Source: Mytilus edulis (lineage: Eukaryota > Mollusca > Bivalvia > Mytilida > Mytilidae). Taken from it: 64,000 nucleotides of DNA. Numbering within the stretch: the stretch's first letter is position 1; every line of letters starts with the position of its first letter. Where the stretch lies: the NCBI RefSeq assembly GCF_963676685.1, contig NC_092355.1, forward strand, positions 70,957,176 to 71,021,175, given 5' to 3'. Positions 36,254 to 49,410 of the stretch are shown here, one piece after another. The translations under genes and the position numbers were made by a program. The notes beneath the pieces were generated by a model. It ran no database searches and was not told the origin of the DNA. It worked only from the letters and a program-made list of their open reading frames with translations.

Positions 36254-38699
36254 ATGTGGTTTCTTTGTATAGTCGTCTGCTTTCTGTACCCAGTTGGTAA
36301 ATATGTTTTACATGTTTCAATTATATTTTGTTGCATTTTTTCATGAATTTGCATTCGAGTAAGATAGTAAAGCCAATCTTTTTTATATTATTGTCAATAA
36401 AACGTTATATGGTACAGCTTGTTTTGCGTTCCTTTAATATTCCCGAACTTGTCATAATAGAATATGAAAATCAAAGTCTTTTGGTACATTCTTTCTACAT
36501 TTATGAAACTACCTTCATTCAAACGTGCGCACCAATCAGTTGGAACACTAATTTCAAGTAATTTGAATACCTGTGAAGCAATATGACAGATCGGGATCTA
36601 GCACAAATATCAACATCAATTTTAGGCCACCTTCTGCAGATTGATTTCGAAACTAAATTTGTTAATACTTCAGAAGCACCTTCCCAAATGTATCTTCACC
36701 AGGAACTCTCAAACGAATCAGACAAAAAAAATGAAGTATGAATATATTCCTAAAATAAATCTCGGCATCATATCTTTTTATAGATGGCGGCACCACATGT
36801 TTGTCATGTAGCAGTGTAGAAAGTGTAATAGACTGTACTCACTTGGAAAGATGCGGGAATAATGAGGTACTTCTCACTTATTTCTTATCATTGTTTCGTA
36901 CATGTTAATATTAAACTGTATCAATTAAGCCATGCCGGAAAAAGACAAACACAAATACATAATTAAATTCACACATTTCACTAGAATTATGAAATAGCTG
37001 ATAACTGTTTGTATGTTTTGAAGTTATATGTGTAAGCTTGAAATAAAAATACATATTGATATTAGGGCACCGCAATATTTTAATAATTAGCACCGTAAAT
37101 ATATGCATTTACATTCAATTTTAGACTCTCATTTTTATATTCCATTTTTAGATTCGCATCCGATTCACATTCAACAATTATATATCTCACATTGAATTCC
37201 AATCTTATATGGTGTTTTGTGTGTACGACGTATATACCTTATTTAGTCGGTAATGTTTAAATCTGAAAAGTTTTATGAAATATTTACTAATCAAATTTAC
37301 ATTCGAGTTCGATATTTGAGCATGTAGCATTTTATCGTTTGTATTGATAACTTGATGTATAAGATGTTCCTCGTTTAATTAAAGGAAGTAATAAAAAAAA
37401 GTGACATAGTTTGGTCATCAGGAAAATGTAAACTATACAAAATAAAGACACGTTGTACTCTAAAGCATCTGTGTACTGATTTTAGTTTTTGACACGTATT
37501 AGAACTATGCTTACATTTTGTAACGTACGTTGTTTTAAACCTTGACCGTATTTAAAATGAAATTTATAATTTTCTTAAAAAACACCAAACAAGAATGTTT
37601 ACGATGTAACATCAAATACACGATTACCTTTATGTCTATAAATTAAAACATTTTACATTAATTTCATTTCAAAACAGATAGAAGTTACTGTCTTTTGGAA
37701 TTTTATAACTAAGGATGGCTCTAGATCTGATCATTATATGTTTATTTTCATCTTATTCATGAGTTATGCATTGTTCGTCTTTCTCATAATACAAACAAAA
37801 GGTCGAAAAGAATAATGTTGCAGATTTGTAGGCTTTGATAATGATTGTGTTTTATTTAGTCAGTTAACATCGTGTGTATCTTCTACTTGCATTTTTGTAT
37901 GAGTAATACCTTTCTGTTCTTCTAGATTTGCTTTGCACATAAATATGTTACAGAATCAAAATCGGAATTGTATGACTTTGGATGTACTTACCAAAAGGTA
38001 AATAAGATAATAAAAAAACAGATAATTTTTGAAACTAGGAATATTTAGAAACACGTTAAACATGTTAAAGAAATATATTACGAATTATTTATAATGACTT
38101 TATTTTGTAATCCGTTAGAACAAATCGTAAGTAACTCAAGTGTCTCAGAATGATGCATAAATTCATAGAACGTATGACTAGAAAATCGCCCTCATTTGCC
38201 GACGAAAAAAGTTCAATAAAATACGGCTAAAGTTGTTATTCTGGTTACCTAAAGTCACTTCGAGTTATGTCATTGGAGAGTAAAACTAATGCTGCAACTT
38301 ATGATTACAAAATCTTTTTTTAAAAGAAGGTTCATTGGCCATATCACTACACGATCAATGTATGATATGGTAAAGCCGAGAGTTCACTCATTGTTATCAT
38401 TACACACGCATGTGCATTTCCTGGGAACAACACCTCGGATACTTAAATAATCAATAGTTCTATAGCATATATCAAAGTGTTGTAATTCAATTTTAAACTT
38501 ATGTGTTTGCATCTCCATTTGAAATCCGTTCCATGTCTTTTATCAAACCTTGTTATTAAACATTCCGTATCGATTTCATAAAGACTGAATGATTGTATTG
38601 GAGTACTGCTTTTAAATGCTGACTTTGTTTTTCATCTTACTTATATGTACGTGTTAAAGAGATATCTTTATTTTTCCGTGTACATTTTAAACTTTTACA

Positions 38700-39090
38700 G
38701 TTTAGTTTATGTTATGTTGTACACGTTTGGCGTGACTCGGTATTTGTGCATCCCGCCCTTATGTTATTGTTCTTTTGTCAGTTTTATATTCTTGTCCTTC
38801 ATGTTTGCTAATGTACTTTGTTAATAGAGTGTCTATATGCCATTTAAGACTTTTTTAGGTAGTAATTTGTTTACAGTAATTAAGATTAGAACACAATAAA
38901 GATGACTGTTGTACCCTATATTTTGATATCTGTCCTATGATTTATGCTTACTTTGCTCTAACAATGTTGAAGTATTATGGAATTCTATCGATTGTCATAC
39001 ACGTGAGAAGTTTAGCTAGCTGTACAACTAGAGTACTGTTTTAAATTAGGAATATGAAAGTTGTGTCTGCTATTTTCTATTCCTTTGGTG
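38700..39090 (+). repeat. Interspersed repeat family D in fibrinogen-gene intron 3
   Basis: Contains TCCCGCCCTTATGTTATTG, CAATAAAGATGACTGTTGTA and GTCATACACGTGAGAAGTTT followed by TAGCTAGCTGTA; the last block matches 22230-22270. Confidence 0.65.
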
Positions 39091-42000
39091 GTTGTGACCT
39101 TTTGATTTTGCCAAAAAAACTTTTCGTTTGAGGTTACCTGTATGTACAGAATATAAATGAACTTGAAGGTAAATATTGCCTTTGAATCAGTCTGAATATA
39201 CCATTGCATGTAGTTTACTTTTGTATTTTTAATTCATACAACTGCAGTTTCACTGTCCTTTTGTTATTGGTACAAAACAAAAAAACAAATGTATTGATGC
39301 TTTAAGATATTTTACATTTTTCAATATTTTCTCTAAAAAAAACCACCATGCTAAATATCTATAGTAAAGGTTAAATTTTATTAAATTTTTAAATAAAATA
39401 TAAGATAATGTGTTTATAGACATTCGTATTGTAATCAAATGATAACATTATGTATTAACATTATGTATTAACATTTTGAACACATCGACCTCTAGTCAAA
39501 ATATTTGAATAATGAATCGTACAAAGAAATAGAAAACAACCGTCAATTCTATTTTTACATGATTTATAGTAATTACAAATAGTTTTGAAAGCCACATTTA
39601 TCTAAATAGCAAAGTATAATGGAATTATAGGAATTAATGGGAAACTTTTATCATTATATTAAAAAAACGAACAATACAATATTATCATATGTCATAACGT
39701 AATATAGCAGTATAACGTATTGTAGCTTTGCGTTCCTGGTAGTTCCGGGTCCATTTTCGGAAAACGACTATCAGAGGGCCATCACATTGTATGTCAGACG
39801 TGCTGTAATGACACAGACATATGTTATATGAAGAGTTCATGCGTAACTAACGTTGCAAATACCTCGTCAACAGGACACAGTACTGGTAATATAAATGCAT
39901 TCCCTTTTCACTTATGCTTTGATCAATCATTCAAAAACTGTACTTATTGTGAATGCCGATTGAACAGAAAACTGACTGACAAATCTTTTATACCACAACA
40001 TCTTGAAATGATGTGTTATGACAAACATTAAGATAGTATCACCATCAACTGTAGCTTATTGCATCAAATATTGAAAATCTCTTCTATGTCTTTCATGTCT
40101 TTGTTATAGTGAATAATGGCTGACAAAACGTGTTTGACACCTGAAGCGTATAATTAATACGAATATTTTATCAGCAAAAAGTCAATAATCGGCTTCATCA
40201 ATGTGCCAAACAAAAATGTACAGCGATTGTTAAAGCCATGTATTACAAAAAAAAAGTTTTTAAAGAAAAAATAACTAATAACGTGAATTGAATTACACAA
40301 TAAAACAGACAAAGGCAGATTAACAAATGATTTATTGACTACATGTTTTGGTTTGAAAAAAACAGTTCTGAATAATTATTAATTTGCGTGCAGACTTTTC
40401 CTTATCTAAAAATGTGGTGGAATGACTCAGTACTTACTGGGTAAACTATTTGACTAACCGCAACTCGTTTCATTAATAACAAAACGACAAAACCTGCTGA
40501 TTGTATAGTACTTCAAGCTATATAAAAGCTTATTTAAAACTATAAATATTTCCACAACCTACAATATAAAATGAAGTACAAAAGTAACAACTTTATTCAA
40601 CGAAACAGAAACATAGAAATATTTCATTCGGCTCTATTGCAAATATTTTATATATTTTTGATATAGAATACGCATTAGAACGAGAAATATATGACAAACC
40701 TTTGACTTAGATTCAAGGAGGTTGACACATATTCCTGCATTAAATGAACGTGTATGTACGTGTATGTTTAATTGTAATACTGAAGTAAAGGATCACAGAA
40801 GAAAATAAAAATAAACATAAGCAAAAGAGAACCATTGATGGACTGTAATGAACAAATGTAAGTTTTATCATTAGGAGCTGTGCTGTATTTGTCATTTTTT
40901 TTAAATGTAATTGTGTATTACAATGCATTGTTCTATAGACTGAAACGTCTCTTATCTTAATATACACATATGTATTATCTTAATATTTAAAAGACAGTAA
41001 ATTACCAAGAGAGTGTGATGATTTGACCAACACAACAACAGGTGTGTATACCATTTACCCAGATGGTATCCGTCCAACTCAAGTATATTGTATAATGGCA
41101 AACAACGAGAAGTGGACGGTTTGTAATTTGGTTTAAGACAAAATTGATCTCGAAAATTATATCAATTATAAGGAAATACCAGATTTATAAGACTAATTAT
41201 CAATATGTAATTCTTTTATAAGTACTTACCTACCCGATCTATCAAAATATACGAAATATGGAGAAAGATACTAAAGTCTTAATCCAAGACCTTGCAGGGT
41301 AGCAGAAGCGTTCTATTTAAGCTATAAAATTATTTTTAGTTCATCCAGATTGGCTTTTATTTATCTCGACCGACACTAGCATATTCATCGTGCTGTCACA
41401 ATTAATAAACCATGAAAATGGAATGATGAATGGATCAAAGAGAAAACATCTCGATCAAAGAGCAGAAAAATCCGAAAACCACCAATGGAATTTCAACACA
41501 GCAAGAATATCCCGAACTTGCAATCAGATATCAATAAAAATACATGTATATTTGTATGTCATAGTTAAAGTTCGGGTCAATATTTACAAGTATATTGATA
41601 TTTCGATTTTGTAAATAGGTAATACAACGCCGGTTTAATGGCTTCGTCGATTTTTACCAAGACTGGATGAACTACAAAAAAGGATTCGGACCAGCAGCTG
41701 GGGAATACTGGCTCGGTGAGACATTCATTTAAGACATATTATATACCTATACGGAGTTATTTTCTTTCAGAACAACATGTCATTCTTTTTCAGAATCAAC
41801 CCGGACGATACCATGTTTCAACGATATATGCTCCAAGGCATACAATAATGACCTGTGTGAAGTCATTATTTTCCTTGATAAACATGCAATCTAGCTATGA
41901 TTTACTTCAAAACTTTATTCGTCTAATAGTTTTTTGTTGCCGATTTGGAAATTTATTTTTTAAGGTTCAATCGATGATAGGTGTACAGGAAACCGTCATT

Positions 42001-42910
42001 GTAGTCCCGCATTTTAATTTTAGAAACAAATAACGTGAAGTTTTGTTAATTTATAGCTACAATAAACATACAAAAAAACATTATCATATATGTCAGATGA
42101 ATTTTAATGTAGACTTTCATAAAATAAATCCAGATTTAACATATTCGTGTGTAAGATTTTGAAAATCTTATTGAATCTAAGGTTGATTGATTTTTGGTTG
42201 CTTGCTTAACGTCCAGTGGCAAATATTTCATGCATGTTCAGAACGATACACACTGAATAGGAAATCACACTGTGACCTACATGTATTTATATTCGTCTTC
42301 GTGTCAATATTAACTTTTTAAGATTTATGTATACCTTTTACTCTATCAAATGATCAACTAATAAGATAATCTTATATTCTATTGAATAACATTAACGTAA
42401 CTCACGAAAGGATCGGGTGCGGAGGGTATATGATTATATCCGGATTATCTTTTAACAAAATGTATTGCTTTTCAAAAGACAATCTTTCTGAAATTTTCAT
42501 TCGATTCAAGTAAAATTGTTAAAAAAATAACCACTTTTCCGCGATTGAAATAACATAAAAAATAGAAAAAAACATACCCCTCCCCCTTTTCCATAAGCTA
42601 AGTGGTACAATAAATTACTTACATTGTGTCTTGTATTTGTCATACACCGCTATCGGATGGTAACAATACATTTGTGTCTTACTTCATGCAGTTATAGTAA
42701 TATTTTTATTGTGTATGGATAAAAAAAAATTAAAAGGTTTATATCTTAATTATTAAGTGAGTTTTATTTCACATTCTAAATGAGCCGCAGGGCGTATTAA
42801 AACATGAACGCATTAGAAAGGAATATCCCACTTTAGTGTTGTCGGTAAAATAGGATACTAAATTTTACAAATCTTTATAAAATTAATATTTTGTTGACGG
42901 TATATAAGTC

Positions 42911-42997
42911 AGATAATGCATATTTTAAGGTTTTTCTTGTCGTAGAACACACCTCGGGGTGTTCTACGACAAGAAAACCTTAAAATTTGCATTATCT
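42911..42997. repeat. Strong hairpin in fibrinogen-gene intron 6
   Basis: AAGGTTTTTCTTGTCGTAGA on the left is matched by TCTACGACAAGAAAACCTT on the right. The stem extends outwards through AGATAATGCA/TGCATTATCT, giving arms of about 40 bases around a loop near ACCTCGGG. It may be a tiny snap-back element or a functional hairpin. Confidence 0.85.
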
Positions 42998-44913
42998 ATA
43001 ACTCAATCCGATTGATTGTGCATGCTGTCTTTCGATAAGGATTGCATTAAATCAAATAGCAATACACACGCAATTCAATGATACAAATGCTTGCATAATA
43101 TAAAGTAAGTACGATACTGACAAAAGGTACTATGAAAACGTGTTACGTTTAAGACATACCAATCAAAATCAAGTATAAGCCATGCAACTTACACCAAATA
43201 CAAAATTACAAGCTACATGAAAAGTGACAAGCTTAAAATTTTAAACGTGATCTTTTTTTGTCTAAATACACATGATAGACATATACTATTTTATTGCAGT
43301 ATCTTATGAATTTGAAGATTTAATTAAAATGTCAGACTAGTTAGGTTGTGAATTGCTAAAAAAAGTCTTTTTGATAGTTCATAGAACACATGTATGATAT
43401 ACCTTTTTATGCTAAATTCTTTAAAGAACAAGAACTTTGTATTTTCCAATCAGATATAAAAAAACTGGTATGAATAGTTTTAGTTGTAAATGTTTTAATA
43501 ACTCACAACAATAAACTTTTGCTGGTAGTTTCACGAAATAATTCATCTAGTAATCTCTTTAACCGTTTAGTTATCCCATGCTAGCCGTGACAAAGTGATT
43601 GTTATGCTTTTCGATTTTTCACTTGTGACAGAAATAAACAATGTGGCGGAGTTATAAAAGTTGATGGGCTCTCGAAATCTTCCCTTGAAATGGGAACGGG
43701 ATGCCACATAAAAGATAAGAACAATTTGTAAAATTCAAATTCGGAAAAGGCGTGACCTTGTGAAATGACAAAATAAAAGTGAACAGTATTGACAAGCTCA
43801 ATGTCATCATACTGACTTTGCATGTCAAAATTTTAAGTATTATCCTATTTGAAAATTATTCAGTAAGGACTAGAATTGTTAAGATGGTTCTGTTATAGCA
43901 TTTAATATTTCATTTCAAGTCATCAGCTAAGACACTCATTGTAACCAATTGCTTTGCCGTTTTTGTTTGTATACTCCATACTTTGTATAATCATTAGTAA
44001 CAAAGCAATATCAATATGTTAAGTTTTATAAATCGTTTGAAATAATGTACTATGAAATTTTTATAAAATTTGAAACTTTTTTATTACAATGACATCAAAT
44101 AGTTCATTTATTTTGTACCTTGAGGTTGTGAGTTTTTCTGCTAAAGGTCCGTGGTTATTTCTGAATTTTCAAGATTCCTCCATTCCAAAAATATGACCGT
44201 TACGATATATTCACCAATCAGTTATTCAATATGTCTTTCAAAACATACAAATGGTTATTTCTGACACCGAATTGCAAGAATTATGGCAATATGTACAAAG
44301 ATTTTTTTAATTTCAGGTAACGACAATATTCACATTATTTCAACTACTACTGGACACTAGTTGTCCATTTACTTAGAAGATTTTAATAAGAATTTCATAT
44401 ATGCAAATTATTCATATTTTCACCTTGGTGATGAGCATAAAAAATATCAGTTAACTATTGGATCTTTTTCTGGGACAGCTGGTTTAGGTTTGTAATCAAT
44501 TGTCATTTTAATTTCCATTATTATAATAACTTTAAAGGAAAGGATCAATGAATAACCTCACCTGTCAATTTTAGCATTATTTACATCGACTAAGTGTTTG
44601 TATAAAATTATTTAACATACCAGGATTACACTTAAGCACACCAGTGACACCTGAATCACATCAGCTTGTTTGTCAATATAAATTTTAACATTAACAATTT
44701 TTGAACATGTCTGATAACATATGCATTAGGGTCGACAAACATTCGTCTATAGAACAATTTATGAATTTGAAGAGTATTGATACAAACGTTCTAAACAATT
44801 GGACCAAATTTAACCAAAGCAGATGTATATGAAGTAATTTTAACAATTTGTTGTCATCAGACCCTATTTTTTTTATATCTTGAGTGACACAACAGTAATC
44901 GTGTTGCCTTTTT

Positions 44914-45900
44914 AGCTCACCTGGCCCACAGGGCCAAGTGAGCTTTTCTCATCACTTTGCATCCGTCGTCCGTCATCGTCCGTCGTCCGTAAACTTTTAC
45001 AAAAATCTTCTCCTCTGAAACTACTTGGCCAAATTTAACCAAACGTGGCCACAATCATCATTGGGGTATCTAGTTTAAAAATTGTGTCCGGTGACCAGCC
45101 AAAATAATCAAGATGGCCGCCTAGGCTAAAAATATAACATAGCGGTAAAATGTATATTTTGGCGTATAACTCTGAAACCAAAGCATTTAGAACAAATCTG
45201 GTAAAATTGTTTATTAGGTCAAGATCTATCTGCCCTTGAAATTTTCAGATGAATCAGACAATGGGTTGTTGGGTTGCTGCCCCTGGATTGGTAATTTTAA
45301 GGAAATTTTGTCCGTTTTCGGTTATTATCTAAAAAATTATTATAGATAGAGATAAACTGTAAACAGCAATTATGTTCAGCAAAGTAAGATCTACAAATAA
45401 GTCTCATGATCAAAATGGTCAGTTGATCCCTTATGAAGTTATTGCCCTTAACAGTCATTTTTTACCAATTTTTCATAAATTTATGTTATCATTTACAAAA
45501 ATCTTCTCATCTGAAACTACTGGACCAAATTTAACGAAATTTAGCCAAAATCATAATTAGGGTATCTAGTTTTAAAATTGTGTGCGGTGACCCAGCCAAC
45601 CAACCAAGATGGCCGCCATGGCTAAAAATAGAACATAGGGGTAAAATGTAAATTTTGGCTTATAACTCTGAAACCAAAGCAATTAAAGCAAATCTTACAA
45701 GGGGTTAACTTGTTTATCTAGTAAATATCTATCTGCACTGAAATTTTCAGATGAATTGGACAACTGGTTGTTGGGTTGCTGACCCCCTCCCAATTGGTAA
45801 TTTTTATAGAAATTTAGCCGTTTTTAGTTATTATCATGAATATTATTATACATGTAGATAGAGATAAATTGTAAACAGCAATAATGTTCAGCAAATTAAG
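44914..45900 (+). repeat. Bivalve-type repeat (family E), with an internal ~500-base duplication
   Basis: Opens AGCTCACCTGGCCCACAGGG and CCAAGTGAGCTTTTCTCATC, then GTCCGTC runs. The part from 44996 (ACAAAAATCTTCTCCTCTGA) recurs from about 45497 with AAGATGGCCGCC in both. A shorter copy lies at 49411-50127. The opening is common in bivalve DNA from memory. Confidence 0.85.
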
Positions 45901-46037
45901 AGCAATTCTCTGTACCCACCAACCATTTTATATAGAGTTGCCGGCACGCATAGTTACCGATTTTCATGAAACTTAGCCAAAACATGTAATCATGTAAAAA
46001 AGTAAGAAAAATGCCCACCCAAATGTTGCTATGTCAT

Positions 46038-46053
46038 GGTTGCCATGGCAACC
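46038..46053. promoter_or_regulatory. Perfect X-box palindrome (RFX-type)
   Basis: GGTTGCCATGGCAACC is fully self-complementary and equals the consensus of RFX transcription factor sites. It lies in a repeat-rich tract, so function is unproven. Confidence 0.5.
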
Positions 46054-46383
46054 AAGTGAATGAGATTTCCCGGAAATTTTGCAGTCATTCGTAATGAAAA
46101 CTAGGTTTTATTTAATGATATTTGTAAATATTTTTTAGAAACATGAAACTTAAACAAAATAGCAATGTCATATATAAAAAATATTTTGGCTGAATATTGT
46201 CACAACCGCAGAAGCAGAGGTCATTTTTCAATATAGTTCAGAAGACGAATTTTACATATTTTGTATAAACAAAATAGACATTTTTGCATCCACCTCCATT
46301 TAACCTGTGGTTATGAATGAAAAGTATCAATGTTTCTAATAAAAAAAATATAACAAAATGTTTGGGAAATTAGTTTCTAGGAT

Positions 46384-46398
46384 GGTTGCTATGGAAAC
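46384..46398. promoter_or_regulatory. X-box-like site
   Basis: GGTTGCTATGGAAAC differs from the RFX palindrome at few positions; same tract as the perfect site. Confidence 0.4.
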
Positions 46399-47090
46399 AA
46401 AAATGTGTCATTTTTGCCTTTTTACCTCTAAAATGTAGCCATTTTATTAAAATAATCCACAAAAAGTAATTATTATTGAATGACTATGATGTGCAAACTA
46501 TTGGCAATTAAATTACCATAAATTTGTCCTAAGGTCAAAGGTCATTGATGAAATTGACCTTTGACCTTGTGTTTATTGATTGCATTTTGAAAGGAAATAT
46601 AATAGAAAGAGGCTACTATACATGGAGAAATTATATGGCTGTTTAAGCCACTTTTTATCAGTATATGAAAAGTAAAGAGTCAAGGTCATATCAAAAGTAC
46701 TTAGCAACCACCCTTATTTGATAAAATATGTACCTAGCAACCATACATGATTTCATTCAGGACTATATAAACTACATGTATTACACAGACCTAACTTCAA
46801 AGGTCTAGAGGGTGTCATCACATTATTTGTAAACAATCATTCATTTAAAGTGTAAAACTGCCTAGCAACCATTTTTTTATATTAGGAAAATGCCTAGCAA
46901 CCATCGATTTATATTGAAAAAGTGCATAGCAACCAATTAATTACTTAGAAAAACTGCACAGCAACAGTCTATTTTAGATTTCATTTGAACAAAAAATAAT
47001 ATTAAAAACACATTTCTATCCGGAAAAGTAAATAATATAGCAAATTTAATTTCATGAGACTGATTACACATATATACAAAAATTTAAAAG

Positions 47091-48295
47091 ATGTCGTCTG
47101 ATGAGACAACTCTCCAGAAGACAACCAAATGTTATTTAAAGACAAATTATTTATATCTACAAGAAGAAGAGAAAAGGAATATAACTGCTAAGAGATCGAC
47201 CAGTTTATTTTGCTTGGAGTTGGCCTTTCAAGCAAAGAAGTTATGCATAGAAAATATATTCATTTTCACTCGTTATAACTTATAAGGCTTGATTATTTCA
47301 TATTTTTCATCGAAATTGTTTTTCATTGCGTACACACTGTTTTTGTATTTTAAATAGTTTTAGATGTGCATCTAAATGTACAGAAGTTTGTGTTAGGATG
47401 TTTTGGGCAATATTATTTATCTTCAGATCAAGACACTATCACATTCATTTTGTTAAACTTCCATAATCCCCATCACAAAAGATTACATGCTCTTTCCTAA
47501 CTTATATAACTACCTTGCATCTATCCATTGCTATTTTTGTATATCAACAGAAGAAGATTAAAAAAAAAATATTAAAAAATATTTGTGTGTTGAGCAAAAG
47601 TTATTTTAACAGAGTCTCAGTGCCAATTGAGATTTAGTAATCGAACAGACTAGGCCAATCAGGACCCCTTTTGACCCCAAAATATAGAATTATTACATTT
47701 GCTTAAAAAGTAAACTCTAACGCTATCTATTAGAACGTAGAAAACGTGTGTTAGATAAATATGAATCGTCTTTGACAACACAGTGAAACAAGCGTTAATA
47801 AATTGAGCTCTTACTTATACAAATGATGAGAGAAGACATGAATTCGACAACTTCCATTTAAGACTAAAAACATTCTAAAAATGAAATGTAATAGCAGATT
47901 TGATTTATTTCCATATTTTAACTTGAATTTAAGTATTTGTTATGATCAAATCAGTTCAAATCTTTAACACAAACTGATTGATTCAAGTGAAGTACACACT
48001 TTTTTAAAAAGTGTCTAAAATGTAACATTTTTGGAAAAAATATCTTTGAACCGGACTTCTCCACAACCCAGATTTGGACACAATCATCATTAGAGTAATT
48101 ATATACTTTAAAAATGTATCATATGATGACTTACATGGCTTAAATAGAATAAAGGAATAAAATGCAAGTTTAAATTGTCCATCATCATAAAAATTGTTAT
48201 AAATAGAAAACCCTGAAAGGACCTTTAATATTCCGAGTGAAAGGGTCTACCTACTATCTATTTACAGGGGATTTCTGGCCTGAAAGGATGAATGT
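47091..48295. other. No gene seen
   Basis: AT-rich. It starts with a fragment resembling repeat family A on the minus strand (GATGAGACAACTCTCCAGAA). The 64-codon frame at 47091-47285 starts in that repeat and is not called a gene. Confidence 0.4.
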
Positions 48296-48650
48296 TAACC
48301 CTGTTATGCCCCGCTAAAGTAGACGTGGCATTAAGTGTTACCCTTTTCTTCTGTTTGTACGTTCGTCCGTCCGTATTTCCCAGAAGTTGGTATCCGTTCT
48401 CTTATTTGAGTTTGCCATAGCCAAATATTGTTTTAACCTTACCATGCTTATTGCCACATAAAACATGTCAATTTGAAAATTGGGTGGCGTCACCTTTATC
48501 GTTTTGGAGTTATATGCCTTTATAAACATAATAATAATTGCACTTTTACAATTCTTTGGTTATGTCCCTTCATAATTTTATAAATATGATATGCAAGCGA
48601 GGGGGAGGGGGCATTATCTGTGTTCCACGGACACATTCCCCATTTATGTT
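48296..48650. repeat. Bivalve-type interspersed repeat (family F)
   Basis: Begins with TTATGCCCCGCTAAAGTAGA, has CGTTCGTCCGTCCGTATTTC, and ends GGGGGCATTATCTGTGTTCC then GGACACATTCCCC. Recognised from memory as a widespread molluscan repeat; one copy here. Confidence 0.5.
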
Positions 48651-48814
48651 TTTTTTGCCTATTATCTTGAAAACAATAAAAGAGAAAGAGAAACCTTTAA
48701 TTTAATAGATTATCATCAGCACTAGAGGTTGCACTTTGTAAATACAGCTGTTTCTCAAAACACGCCTCTTTTGGGGAGATTTAGAATATTCATAGAAAAT
48801 TAATTTTGTTTACA

Positions 48815-48881
48815 TACTGGTTCCCAGTTATGCTCTCTCTGTTCCATCTCACAGAGACATAACTTGGGAATGTTACCAGTA
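48815..48881. repeat. Short imperfect hairpin
   Basis: TACTGGTTCCCAGTTATG faces CATAACTTGGGAATGTTACCAGTA across a small loop, with CTCTGT/ACAGAG at the tip. Possibly a short snap-back MITE. Confidence 0.65.
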
Positions 48882-49410
48882 CATGTATATGTGCATATTG
48901 TTTACATTGAGATCTGTGGTAACCTTTCATTCGAGGTAGGGGTAGTTAAGAAAATTAGTGTTAGTTTAAACTCTGAGAAGTTCCGGGCATATAAACGTTG
49001 AAAATATGCCGCACAGTCCTATACTTTGACCTTTGAAAAAATTGTGGTGCAAATGAACTTTCAATTCTAGGATAAGATTGTTTTCAAAACTTCATAGTAA
49101 AAGTGGTACAGTTTGAGCCGTAAAAGGAGTTCCTATGGGAAATTGCATTGTCAATATTTAAAGAAATGCAACCTAGATCTTTTTCGTCGAAATCGTCAGC
49201 TGATTTTTATTGCAGTTATTGCACTATAAAGACTGTGTGTGCTTTTTTGCCTAATATAAAAAAAGCCATATTATAGCAGAAGGAAACTAGAAATTCAAAA
49301 ATTATCACGATTACAAATAATTTAACATGGTTAAGTTAGATCATAGATATAGACTTTGTTGGACAGAATTGTTTTATTATTTGCTAAAATAAAGATTTTA
49401 CTTTGCTTTT

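Larger units (their letters stand above)
36254..44487 (+). pseudogene. Fibrinogen-related protein with Ly6-like N-terminus; broken in the fibrinogen domain
   Basis: Exons 36254-36296, 36784-36866, 37926-37997, 39777-39885, 40994-41118, 41619-41715 and 44317-44487 join in phase. Residues 1-15 are a hydrophobic signal peptide. Residues ~20-90 (exons 2-4) have the cysteine spacing of a Ly6/three-finger domain: CLSC, DC, CGNNEICF, GC, then CQTCCNDTDICY. Exons 5-7 encode the fibrinogen C-terminal domain: [52 protein letters not shown]. An in-frame TAG at 44358-44360 ends the frame after residue 190, although the codons behind it still read as domain sequence (YLEDFNKNF..YQLTIGSFSGTAG). The final part of the domain, with its ligand pocket, was not found downstream. 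Intact relatives are secreted lectin-like recognition proteins. Could be a pseudogene, a null allele or an assembly fault. The exon 4 acceptor (CAGAG) was chosen to keep phase. Confidence 0.75.
45901..47090. repeat. Repeat-like region with reiterated CTAGCAACCA motifs
   Basis: Continues from family E. CTTAGCAACCACC, CCTAGCAACCATA, CCTAGCAACCATT, CCTAGCAACCATC, CATAGCAACCAAT and CACAGCAACAG recur between 46700 and 46970. No coding frame is supported. Confidence 0.55.

Noticed and set aside
39886-40031. Reading exon 4 of the fibrinogen gene on to the stop near 40031
   Set aside because: The donor GGTAAT at 39886 leads in phase to the next fibrinogen exon, while the read-through peptide has no known domain. 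A short alternative product cannot be excluded.
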